A stretch of 11,766 bases of DNA from an uncultured Mesocricetibacter sp. Lineage in GTDB: Bacteria > Pseudomonadota > Gammaproteobacteria > Enterobacterales > Pasteurellaceae. Positions 6,247 through 11,766 of the stretch are shown here, in pieces. The DNA lies in contig CAJPST010000057.1 in assembly GCA_905373425.1 (NCBI GenBank), forward strand, positions 1 through 11,766. The letters are read 5' to 3'. How positions within the stretch are numbered: the first letter of the stretch is position 1; every line of letters begins with the position of its first letter. Under the pieces are notes generated by a model that did no database searches, was not told where the DNA came from, and was given only the letters and a program-made list of their open reading frames with translations. Position numbers and translations under genes: made by a program.

Positions 6247-6255
6247 ACTGAGCAG

Positions 6256-6317
6256 CCGCACTTTGATGATTGATTCGAATTTAATCGGTTAATAAGTTCC
6301 AAAGTGCGGTTATTTAT
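6256..6317 (+). terminator. Inverted uptake-signal pair after fkpA, probable terminator
   Basis: CCGCACTTTG (6256-6265) and CAAAGTGCGG (6300-6309) form a perfect 10-bp stem around a 34-base loop, followed by TTATTTATT. The right arm is a full uptake signal and the left arm matches 8 of 9 bases. Paired uptake signals serving as terminators are well known in this family, though the loop here is longer than usual. Confidence 0.6.
6302..6310 (+). repeat. DNA uptake signal, right arm of the fkpA terminator
   Basis: AAGTGCGGT followed by TATTTATTATT, a good match to the extended signal. Confidence 0.9.
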
Positions 6318-6334
6318 TATTGAGAAATAATACA

Positions 6335-6997
6335 ATGTTAAGTGACGAACATCCATTTGCTGACGAAGACCGTGCTATTCTAAATTCCTATCGGGCAGTG
6401 GTAGAAGGGGTCAGCGCGCTGATTGGTGATCACTGCGAAATTGTGTTGCATTCTTTGGAAGATTTGGAACACTCTGCAATTTGTATTGCAAATGGACATA
6501 ATACTAATCGGCAAAAAGGTTCGCCACTTACTGATTTGGCGCTGAAATCGTTACATAACATGAAAACCGACAGCGTATCAAAGCCATATTTTACCCGTAT
6601 AAAAAATGGCGGTTTGATGAAATCGGTGACTATTGCTATTCGAAATAAAAATCAGCGAATTATCGGTTTATTGTGTATAAACATCAACTTGGATGTACCG
6701 TTATCGCAATTTATACAAGCCTTAATGCCGTCTAACCCGATGGGGGAAACGTCTTCGGTAAATTTTGCCAGCTCGGTGGAAGAATTGGTTTCGCAAACGG
6801 TAGAACATACTATTGAGGAAGTAAATGCCGATCGGTTAGTGGCAAATAACAATAAAAATCGTCAAATAGTCGTGTCGTTATTTGAAAAAGGTATTTTTGA
6901 TATTAAAGACGCAATTAATTTAGTTGCTGATCGCCTTGATATTTCTCGTCATACGGTATATTTATATATTCGTCAAATTAAACAGGATCTGGAATAA
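6335..6997 (+). CDS. yheO: YheO-like PAS-HTH transcriptional regulator
   Basis: This 220-residue putative DNA-binding regulator has a YheO-type PAS domain at about 15-125 (VVEGVSALIGDHCEIVLHSLEDL, then GSPLTDLALKSLH, MKSVTIAIRNKNQRIIGLLCININLDV). A helix-turn-helix follows at about 165-218 (NRQIVVSLFEKGIFDIKDAINLVADRLDISRHTVYLYIRQ). E. coli YheO aligns almost throughout. Its ligand and targets are not established. I prefer the ATG at 6335 over the in-frame TTG at 6320, since GAGA lies 9 bases upstream and the TTG would add residues not found in relatives. Its stop is one base from the tusD ATG, so it probably leads a yheO-tusDCB transcript starting after the fkpA terminator. Confidence 0.9.
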   Translation: MLSDEHPFADEDRAILNSYRAVVEGVSALIGDHCEIVLHSLEDLEHSAICIANGHNTNRQKGSPLTDLALKSLHNMKTDSVSKPYFTRIKNGGLMKSVTIAIRNKNQRIIGLLCININLDVPLSQFIQALMPSNPMGETSSVNFASSVEELVSQTVEHTIEEVNADRLVANNNKNRQIVVSLFEKGIFDIKDAINLVADRLDISRHTVYLYIRQIKQDLE

Positions 6998-6998
6998 A

Positions 6999-7379
6999 AT
7001 GCGTTATGTTCTCGCGGTTAAGCAACCGGTTTATGGTTCGCAAGGCGCATTTTTAGCTTATCAACTAGCTTGTGAATTAATAAAGCAACAGCATCAAATT
7101 AGCCAAATTTTCTTTTTCCAGCAGGGCGTGAGTAATGGCAATAGTTTAATTTATCCTGCTACTGACGAATTTAATTTGCAACAAGCTTGGTTGGAATTAT
7201 CACAAACCTATCAAATTCCGCTACATTTATGTGTTGCTGCCGCGCAACGGCGAGGGGTTGTCGATCATCTAACTGCTCGAGAACCGGAGCAAACTAACCT
7301 TGCAACAGGTTTTATATTGGCCGGTTTGGGTGAGTTTAGTAAAGCAGTGTTAGAAGCCGATAGGGTCATAACATTATGA
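6999..7379 (+). CDS. tusD: Sulfurtransferase subunit TusD
   Basis: TusD is part of the TusBCD heterohexamer, which accepts persulfide sulfur from TusA and passes it to TusE for MnmA-dependent 2-thiolation of U34 in Lys, Glu and Gln tRNAs. The 126 residues form a DsrE-like fold. The sulfur-carrying Cys78 is present in LCVAAAQRRGV, exactly where it lies in E. coli TusD. The frame is open 25 codons further upstream inside yheO, but MRYVLAVKQPVYGSQGA matches the family N-terminus. The start lies one base after the yheO stop with GGA about 5 bases upstream, implying translational coupling. The stop overlaps the tusC start (ATGA). Confidence 0.94.
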   Translation: MRYVLAVKQPVYGSQGAFLAYQLACELIKQQHQISQIFFFQQGVSNGNSLIYPATDEFNLQQAWLELSQTYQIPLHLCVAAAQRRGVVDHLTAREPEQTNLATGFILAGLGEFSKAVLEADRVITL

Positions 7380-7738
7380 TTAAACTAGCCTTTGTTTTCA
7401 GAACAGCACCTTACGGTAGCTCTGCCGGTCGGGAGGGTTTGGACGCATTGTTGGCAGCAACTGCATTTTGCGATGAAAATGAAATTGCCGTATTCTTTAT
7501 TGATGATGGCGTATTCAATCTACCGGCAGAGCAGCATGCCGAATTGATTTTACAACGTGATTTTGTTAACGCAGTGAAACTATTGGATTTATACGAAATT
7601 AAAAATCGTTATGTGTGTAGCCAATCACTGCAACGCTTCGGTTTGTTTGAACGGAATCTAGCCATTTTCTGCGAAAAAACTGACCGCACTTTGCTACTTG
7701 AAAAAGTGGCTCAAGCGGAAAAATGTTTGACTTTTTAA
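7376..7738 (+). CDS. tusC: Sulfurtransferase subunit TusC
   Basis: This is a 120-residue DsrF-like subunit of the TusBCD sulfur relay, close in length to E. coli TusC (119). The N-terminus MIKLAFVFRTAPYGSSAGREGLDALLA is typical, and AVFFIDDGVFNL and the terminal LLEKVAQAEKCLTF are as expected for the fold. No sulfur-carrying Cys is expected here, because the active Cys is in TusD. Its ATG overlaps the tusD stop by four bases, a classic coupled arrangement. One uptake signal lies in the coding sequence near the 3' end. Confidence 0.93.
   Translation: MIKLAFVFRTAPYGSSAGREGLDALLAATAFCDENEIAVFFIDDGVFNLPAEQHAELILQRDFVNAVKLLDLYEIKNRYVCSQSLQRFGLFERNLAIFCEKTDRTLLLEKVAQAEKCLTF
7683..7691 (-). repeat. 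DNA uptake signal inside tusC
   Basis: ACCGCACTT encodes Arg-Thr-Leu in frame (context TDRTLL). A one-mismatch relative, ACCGCTCTT, follows at 7738-7746 across the tusC stop. Confidence 0.9.
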
Positions 7739-7759
7739 CCGCTCTTTGAGAAAAATTCT

Positions 7760-8041
7760 ATGCTCTATACTTTCTCCCAAGCTGATTATAACAATGACGA
7801 GCTAACTTTCCTCCTTACTAATGCAAGCGCCCAAGATGCAGTGTTATTATGGCAGGACGGAGTCTTGCTTGCCGTAAAATATCCTGATTTATTTACAAAG
7901 TGCACTGCCAATTGCTACGCATTGGAGTTAGATTTAAACGCACGTAATCTGGTTGAACTTATTCCGGCTAAAGTGCGGTCGATTTCAATACCGTTTTTAG
8001 TAGAGTTGACCGAGCATTATACACCTCAGTTTGGAATGTAA
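7760..8041 (+). CDS. tusB: Sulfurtransferase subunit TusB
   Basis: This is a 93-residue DsrH-like third subunit of the tRNA 2-thiouridine relay (E. coli TusB has 95). MLYTFSQADYNNDELTFLL, then AVLLWQDGVLLAVKYPDLF and YALELDLNARNLVELI align with E. coli (LLLLQDGVTAAV, YALNEDLIARGL). The ATG is 21 bases after the tusC stop, with GAGAAA as a modest ribosome-binding site. An uptake signal lies near the 3' end (AKVRS). It is the last gene of the yheO-tusDCB group. Confidence 0.9.
   Translation: MLYTFSQADYNNDELTFLLTNASAQDAVLLWQDGVLLAVKYPDLFTKCTANCYALELDLNARNLVELIPAKVRSISIPFLVELTEHYTPQFGM
7971..7979 (+). repeat. DNA uptake signal inside tusB
   Basis: AAGTGCGGT followed by CGATTTCAA. Confidence 0.9.
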
Positions 8042-8073
8042 TACGGCGAAGTAAAAGTGCTTCTTTATACTCC

Positions 8074-8202
8074 TCAGCCACGTCGTTTTTTCGGTAGTCG
8101 AATCATCATAAATTCGCGATAAGTTCTTTTGTAGATTGGTTTTAACTTTCCTTCTTTATCTAAAATTTTCACTCCTACGATGAAGCTTAGGTTCTTGTTC
8201 AT
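8074..8202 (-). CDS. Unrecognised 42-residue basic ORF or gene remnant
   Basis: ATG to TGA on the minus strand encodes MNKNLSFIVGVKILDKEGKL and a basic tail ending MMIRLPKKRRG. The alternation VGVKILDKEGKL looks like real protein (two strands and a turn) rather than random sequence. There is no convincing ribosome-binding site, and an in-frame TAG lies immediately before the ATG. The same frame is open for a further 18 codons above that TAG. This could be a small gene or the end of a decayed longer one. I cannot assign a family. Confidence 0.3.
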   Translation of the reverse strand: MNKNLSFIVGVKILDKEGKLKPIYKRTYREFMMIRLPKKRRG

Positions 8203-8279
8203 CTATGCAAATAATAAGGTTTTGTTTTTGAGTTGGAATAGCAGTTCAGACTCAATTTTCTATATTGTTTTTAAGCCTA

Positions 8280-8288
8280 AAGTGCGGT
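8280..8288 (+). repeat. DNA uptake signal upstream of the str promoter
   Basis: AAGTGCGGT followed by CAGTTTTTA, in the tusB-rpsL gap. It lacks an inverse partner nearby. Confidence 0.9.
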
Positions 8289-8349
8289 CAGTTTTTAGAG
8301 TGTTTTTTGCCTTTTACTCTTATCAGACTAAATAAACCTCGCGTAATTC

Positions 8350-8378
8350 TTGACAGTTATGGCTATGGCGATTAAAAT
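8350..8378 (+). promoter_or_regulatory. Sigma-70 promoter of the str operon
   Basis: TTGACA (8350-8355), a 17-base spacer and TAAAAT (8373-8378) form a near-consensus promoter, as expected for a ribosomal protein operon. The transcript should start near 8384-8385, leaving a leader of about 80 bases. Confidence 0.8.
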
Positions 8379-8384
8379 TCACGG

Positions 8385-8418
8385 TCTATTCGTCTATACA
8401 TAGTATGGCGCGGATAGA
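8385..8418 (+). promoter_or_regulatory. 5'-terminal hairpin of the str operon leader
   Basis: In RNA, UCUAUUCG (8385-8392) pairs with CGGAUAGA (8411-8418), and CUAUAC (8394-8399) pairs with GUAUGG (8403-8408) around an AUA loop. This makes about 14 pairs (two of them G-U) with a small internal loop. The structure starts at the predicted first transcribed base. Whether it protects the mRNA or regulates it is not known. Confidence 0.5.
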
Positions 8419-8466
8419 TTAAGTAAACACATTCTTTTAGAATTTTTATTAAACTGGAGTTTTTTA

Positions 8467-8841
8467 ATGGCAACAATCAACCAGCTAGTACGCAAACCGC
8501 GTGTGAAAAAGGTTGTAAAAAGTAACGTTCCTGCATTAGAGGCTTGCCCGCAGAAACGTGGTGTATGCACCCGTGTATACACAACTACACCTAAAAAACC
8601 GAACTCTGCATTACGTAAAGTATGCCGTATTCGTTTAACCAATGGTTTCGAAGTAACCTCATACATCGGCGGTGAAGGTCACAACCTTCAAGAGCACAGT
8701 GTTGTGCTTATCCGTGGCGGTCGTGTTAAAGACTTACCGGGTGTGCGTTATCACACCGTACGTGGCGCATTAGACTGCGCTGGCGTAAAAGATCGTAAAC
8801 AAGGTCGTTCTAAATACGGCGTTAAACGTCCTAAAGCTTAA
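8467..8841 (+). CDS. rpsL: 30S ribosomal protein S12 (uS12)
   Basis: S12 lies at the decoding centre of the 30S subunit and controls tRNA selection accuracy. Its 124 residues equal the usual length. The streptomycin-related positions carry the wild-type residues: Lys43 in TTPKKPNSALRK and Lys88 in GGRVKDLPGVRYH. Asp89, the site of RimO methylthiolation in E. coli, is also present. GGAG lies about 8 bases before the ATG. It is the first gene of rpsL-rpsG-fusA-tuf, and its expression is expected to be controlled together with rpsG through the S7-type site downstream. Confidence 0.98.
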   Translation: MATINQLVRKPRVKKVVKSNVPALEACPQKRGVCTRVYTTTPKKPNSALRKVCRIRLTNGFEVTSYIGGEGHNLQEHSVVLIRGGRVKDLPGVRYHTVRGALDCAGVKDRKQGRSKYGVKRPKA

Positions 8842-8975
8842 TGGTTCTCCGTTAAGTAAGGCCAAACGTCTAAATTAACAATTTAAACCATAAACTCCAG
8901 TCAAAGTGTGATTGATAAAATCACAAAAAGATGAGTTTTGGATATCCTGAATAAAATTATACGGAGAAATTCGCA
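8842..8975 (+). promoter_or_regulatory. rpsL-rpsG intercistronic S7 autoregulatory element
   Basis: The outer parts match the E. coli str mRNA region bound by S7 almost base for base: GGTTCTCCGTTAAGTAAGG and CCAAACGT on the left, GAGTTTTGGA, ATCCTGAAT and ACGGAG on the right. TTCTCCGT (8845-8852) pairs perfectly with ACGGAGAA (8961-8968), burying the rpsG Shine-Dalgarno. AAACTC (8892-8897) pairs with GAGTTT (8933-8938). E. coli has only three bases in that loop, whereas here 35 bases intervene, containing another hairpin TGTGATT-gataa-AATCACA (8907-8925). A ribosome finishing rpsL would open the outer helix, giving translational coupling. Bound S7 would stabilise it. Confidence 0.8.
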
Positions 8976-9446
8976 ATGCCACGTCGTCGTAGTGTTGAGC
9001 AACGCAAGATCCTTCCAGATCCGAAGTTCGGTTCAGAATTACTTGCAAAATTTATTAATGTTTTAATGGTAGATGGTAAAAAGTCTATCGCAGAATCCAT
9101 TGTTTATGGAGCGTTGGAAACCTTATCTCAACGTACCGGTAAAGAAGCGTTAGAAGCATTTGAAGCCGCGTTAGACAATGTGCGTCCAACAGTTGAGGTT
9201 AAATCCCGTCGTGTTGGTGGTTCTACTTATCAAGTACCGGTAGAAGTTCGCCCGGTTCGTCGCAACGCATTAGGTATGCGTTGGATCGTTGAAGCAGCCC
9301 GTAAACGTGGTGATAAATCCATGGCTTTACGTTTAGCTAACGAATTATCTGATGCATCTGAAAACAAAGGTGCAGCAGTTAAGAAACGTGAAGACGTTCA
9401 CCGCATGGCTGAAGCAAACAAAGCGTTTGCTCACTACCGTTGGTAA
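8976..9446 (+). CDS. rpsG: 30S ribosomal protein S7 (uS7)
   Basis: S7 nucleates assembly of the 30S head by binding the 3' major domain of 16S rRNA, and it represses its own operon by binding the preceding intercistronic mRNA. The 156-residue length equals the short form found in most bacteria (E. coli K-12 has a C-terminal extension). The basic N-terminus MPRRRSVEQRKILPDPKFGS, the beta-hairpin region RRVGGSTYQVPVEVRPVRRNALGMRW and the end ANKAFAHYRW are typical. GGAG (8963-8966) lies 9 bases before the ATG and is sequestered in the regulatory helix described above. Confidence 0.98.
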   Translation: MPRRRSVEQRKILPDPKFGSELLAKFINVLMVDGKKSIAESIVYGALETLSQRTGKEALEAFEAALDNVRPTVEVKSRRVGGSTYQVPVEVRPVRRNALGMRWIVEAARKRGDKSMALRLANELSDASENKGAAVKKREDVHRMAEANKAFAHYRW

Positions 9447-9467
9447 TCGCATAACGGTTTATTTGAG

Positions 9468-9493
9468 AGGCTTCATCATTTATGGTGAAGCCT
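9468..9493 (+). promoter_or_regulatory. Strong hairpin between rpsG and fusA
   Basis: AGGCTTCATCA-ttta-TGGTGAAGCCT forms an 11-bp stem with one G-U pair and a four-base loop. No T-tract follows, so it is not a terminator. It may protect or process the mRNA, or set relative levels of S7 and EF-G. Confidence 0.6.
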
Positions 9494-9542
9494 AATACAT
9501 ATAAAGAATTTTAATTTAAACCAATTAAGGTAATAAATAAAA

Positions 9543-11645
9543 ATGGCTCGTACAACCCCTATTTCACGCTATCGTAACATCGGTATCAGTGCTCACATTG
9601 ATGCGGGTAAAACAACAACTTCCGAGCGTATCCTATTTTATACAGGTGTAAGTCATAAACTCGGTGAAGTGCACGATGGTGCTGCAACAATGGACTGGAT
9701 GGAACAGGAGCAGGAACGTGGTATTACTATCACTTCGGCTGCGACAACTGCATTCTGGTCTGGAATGTCAAAACAATATGAACAACATCGTATTAACATT
9801 ATCGACACCCCGGGACACGTTGACTTTACTATTGAAGTAGAGCGTTCAATGCGTGTACTTGATGGTGCAGTAATGGTTTATTGTGCGGTGGGTGGCGTTC
9901 AGCCTCAATCCGAGACTGTATGGCGTCAAGCTAATAAATATCAAGTGCCGCGGATTGCATTTGTAAACAAGATGGACCGTACCGGTGCCAACTTCCTACG
10001 CGTAGTTGAGCAAATTAAAAGTCGTTTAGGCGGTAACTCTGTGCCATTACAGCTTCCGATTGGTGCGGAAGAAAACTTTGTCGGCGTAGTTGATTTAATC
10101 AAGATGAAAGCAATCAACTGGAATGAAGCGGATCAAGGTATGACATTCACTTATGAAGATATTCCTGCCAATATGTTGGAAGCTTGTGAAGAGTGGCGCC
10201 AAAACCTTGTTGAAGCAGCAGCCGAATCTTCCGAAGAATTAATGGAAAAATATTTGGGTGGCGAAGATCTGACTGAAGAAGAAATTAAAATCGGTTTACG
10301 TCAACGCGTATTAGCAGGTGAAGTTATTCCTGTTTGCTGTGGTTCTGCATTTAAAAATAAAGGCGTTCAAGCTATGCTTGATGCGGTAATTGACTATTTA
10401 CCGGCACCAACCGATATTCCGGCGATCAAAGGTATTAATCCTGACGAGACCGAAGACGAGCGTCATGCAAGTGACGATGAGCCGTTTGCAGCACTTGCAT
10501 TCAAGATTGCAACCGACCCGTTCGTAGGTAACTTAACTTTCTTCCGTGTATACTCCGGTGTAATTAATTCCGGTGATACCGTATTGAACTCTGTGAAAGA
10601 CAAACGTGAGCGTTTTGGCCGTATAGTACAAATGCATGCTAACAAACGTGAAGAAATTAAAGAAGTTCGCGCAGGTGACATTGCAGCAGCAATCGGTTTG
10701 AAAGATGTTGGTACAGGTGATACCCTATGTGCACAGGATGCTCCAATTGTCCTTGAGCGTATGGAATTCCCTGAACCGGTAATTTCTGTTGCAGTAGAAC
10801 CAAAAACTAAAGCAGACCAAGAGAAAATGGGTATTGCATTAGGTCGTCTGGCACAGGAAGACCCTTCTTTCCGTGTTCACACTGATGAAGAATCCGGAGA
10901 AACTATCATTTCCGGTATGGGTGAGTTACACTTGGATATCATTGTTGACCGTATGCGCCGTGAATTTAAAGTAGAAGCGAATATCGGTAAACCACAAGTA
11001 TCCTATCGTGAGACTATTCGTACTCGTGTTAATGATGTTCAAGGTAAACATGCGAAACAATCTGGTGGTCGTGGTCAATACGGTGACGTAGTCATCGACT
11101 TGTACCCATTAGAACCTGAAGGTCCGGGTTATGAATTTGTCAATGAGATCAAAGGTGGTGTTATTCCTGGTGAATACATTCCGGCAATTGACAAAGGTAT
11201 TCAAGAACAACTTAAATCCGGTCCTTTAGCAGGCTATCCGGTAGTTGATATTGGTGTTCGTTTACACTTCGGTTCATACCATGATGTAGACTCTTCCGAG
11301 TTGGCATTTAAATTGGCAGCTTCTATCGCCTTTAAAGCAGCGTTCGCAAAAGCAAACCCGGTATTACTTGAGCCGATCATGAAGGTTGAAGTTGAAACTC
11401 CGCCTGATTATGTAGGTGATGTAATCGGTGATTTAAGCCGTCGTCGTGCAATGGTGAATGGTCAGGAAGCAAATGAATTTGTTGTAAAAATCAATGCTGA
11501 AGTTCCGCTTTCAGAAATGTTCGGTTATGCAACAGATCTGCGTTCGCAAACTCAAGGTCGCGCGTCATATTCAATGGAACCACTGAAATATGCTGAAGCA
11601 CCGAAGAACGTAGCTGATGCTATCATCGAAGCGCGCAAAAAATAA
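9543..11645 (+). CDS. fusA: Translation elongation factor G
   Basis: EF-G is the GTPase that drives ribosomal translocation and, with RRF, ribosome recycling. The 700 residues are near the E. coli length (704). GTPase motifs are intact: P-loop AHIDAGKT (17-24), switch I RGITI (59-63), DTPGH (88-92, with catalytic His92), NKMD (142-145) and GSAF near 265. The later domains are complete, with GMGELHLDI in domain III, KQSGGRGQYGDVV in domain IV and the C-terminus of domain V. The ribosome-binding site is poor in spacing: the only purine-rich block, AAGG, is 12 bases before the ATG in an A-rich leader. The gene lies 96 bases after rpsG and is followed by a hairpin and tuf. Confidence 0.98.
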   Translation: MARTTPISRYRNIGISAHIDAGKTTTSERILFYTGVSHKLGEVHDGAATMDWMEQEQERGITITSAATTAFWSGMSKQYEQHRINIIDTPGHVDFTIEVERSMRVLDGAVMVYCAVGGVQPQSETVWRQANKYQVPRIAFVNKMDRTGANFLRVVEQIKSRLGGNSVPLQLPIGAEENFVGVVDLIKMKAINWNEADQGMTFTYEDIPANMLEACEEWRQNLVEAAAESSEELMEKYLGGEDLTEEEIKIGLRQRVLAGEVIPVCCGSAFKNKGVQAMLDAVIDYLPAPTDIPAIKGINPDETEDERHASDDEPFAALAFKIATDPFVGNLTFFRVYSGVINSGDTVLNSVKDKRERFGRIVQMHANKREEIKEVRAGDIAAAIGLKDVGTGDTLCAQDAPIVLERMEFPEPVISVAVEPKTKADQEKMGIALGRLAQEDPSFRVHTDEESGETIISGMGELHLDIIVDRMRREFKVEANIGKPQVSYRETIRTRVNDVQGKHAKQSGGRGQYGDVVIDLYPLEPEGPGYEFVNEIKGGVIPGEYIPAIDKGIQEQLKSGPLAGYPVVDIGVRLHFGSYHDVDSSELAFKLAASIAFKAAFAKANPVLLEPIMKVEVETPPDYVGDVIGDLSRRRAMVNGQEANEFVVKINAEVPLSEMFGYATDLRSQTQGRASYSMEPLKYAEAPKNVADAIIEARKK

Positions 11646-11662
11646 TTAATGTAACAAAATAC

Positions 11663-11688
11663 CCCCAAAAGTGACCGCACTTTTGGGG
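11663..11688 (+). promoter_or_regulatory. Uptake-signal hairpin between fusA and tuf
   Basis: CCCCAAAAGTG and CACTTTTGGGG form a perfect 11-bp stem around the loop ACCG. The strand contains a complete uptake signal (ACCGCACTT, 11674-11682), so one signal is built into a self-complementary structure. It is followed by CTTAACA, not a T-tract, so full termination is unlikely. Partial attenuation or mRNA end protection are possible. Confidence 0.65.
11674..11682 (-). repeat. DNA uptake signal in the fusA-tuf hairpin
   Basis: ACCGCACTT reads AAGTGCGGT on the minus strand. Its first four bases form the loop and the rest the right arm of the stem. Confidence 0.9.
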
Positions 11689-11710
11689 CTTAACAAAAGG
11701 AAATTTAATC

Positions 11711-11766
11711 GTGTCTAAAGAAAAATTTGAACGTACAAAACCGCACGTTAACGTGGGTACAATCGG
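11711..11766 (+). CDS. tufA: Elongation factor Tu, N-terminus only (partial)
   Basis: EF-Tu delivers aminoacyl-tRNA to the ribosome as a ternary complex with GTP. Only the first 18 codons are inside the window. They read SKEKFERTKPHVNVGTIG after the start, as in known EF-Tu proteins, and stop just before the P-loop. The start codon is GTG, preceded by AAAGGAAA about 8 bases upstream. Position at the end of the str operon makes this the copy usually called tufA; a second copy often exists elsewhere in gammaproteobacteria. The rest of the gene cannot be judged. Confidence 0.95.
   Translation, partial: MSKEKFERTKPHVNVGTI

Larger units (their letters stand above)
8042..8349. other. Non-coding or decayed interval between tusB and the str promoter
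   Basis: This stretch of about 300 bases has no confident gene. It holds a 42-codon minus-strand ORF (8074-8202), a weak hairpin TTGAGT...ACTCAA followed by TTTTCT (8228-8261) that may end the tus transcript, and an uptake signal at 8280-8288. Confidence 0.55.

Noticed and set aside
6924..6998. 25-codon N-terminal extension of tusD into yheO
   Set aside because: It is hydrophobic only by chance from the yheO helix-turn-helix codons; the internal ATG matches TusD family N-termini.
8431..8450. Attenuator-like ATTCT-TTT-AGAAT followed by TTTTATT in the rpsL leader
   Set aside because: The stem is only 5 bp, mostly A-T, with a three-base loop, too weak to terminate.
8394..8666. 90-codon minus-strand ORF over the rpsL start
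   Set aside because: It is antisense to rpsL and its promoter-proximal leader; the reading is a by-product of rpsL codons.
8907..8925. CRP site in TGTGATTGATAAAATCACA
   Set aside because: The half-sites are 9 bases apart instead of 6, and the position is inside the rpsL-rpsG mRNA. An RNA hairpin explains it better.
1..11766. CRISPR array, tRNA, rRNA, prophage or complete insertion sequence
   Set aside because: No regularly spaced repeats, no cloverleaf-like segments, and no transposase or integrase reading frames were seen on either strand.

Overview
The window comes from a member of the Pasteurellaceae (Haemophilus, Aggregatibacter, Pasteurella and relatives). The main evidence is ten exact copies of the nine-base Hin-type DNA uptake signal (AAGTGCGGT or its complement) in about 11.8 kb, including copies inside genes and in hairpins. 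The proteins are gammaproteobacterial throughout. I cannot name the species.

Layout from left to right. (1) Positions 1-520 hold an AT-rich SRPBCC-fold gene on the minus strand. It has a near-consensus promoter overlapped by a palindromic operator, and an unresolved reading frame lies at the left edge. (2) Positions 520-876 are a gene-poor stretch with a hairpin repeat, a possible 24-codon ORF and a 12-bp palindrome. (3) ssb (minus) and uvrA (plus) diverge from a shared intergenic region that carries a LexA-type SOS box. (4) A DUF421 membrane-protein gene follows uvrA and converges on slyX, with stop codons overlapping by three bases. (5) slyX and fkpA diverge; fkpA has a sigma-E-like promoter. 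(6) A yheO-type regulator is followed by tightly packed tusD, tusC and tusB (tRNA 2-thiouridine sulfur relay). (7) A 425-base gap contains a short unrecognised ORF or gene remnant, an uptake signal and a strong sigma-70 promoter. (8) The str operon follows: rpsL, rpsG, fusA and the first codons of tuf.

The order slyX-fkpA-yheO-tusDCB-rpsL-rpsG-fusA-tufA is the same as in Escherichia coli, so the right two thirds is conserved core genome serving translation, tRNA thiolation and envelope protein folding. The left third joins DNA repair genes to an accessory-looking gene. The str operon shows layered RNA control: a leader hairpin at the predicted transcript start, a conserved S7-type regulatory structure between rpsL and rpsG with an enlarged apical part, and intercistronic hairpins before fusA and tuf.

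I see no CRISPR array, complete insertion sequence, prophage, tRNA or rRNA, and no convincing new multi-gene system. The points most worth checking are the regulatory RNA structures, the operator at the left end and the two unrecognised short ORFs.
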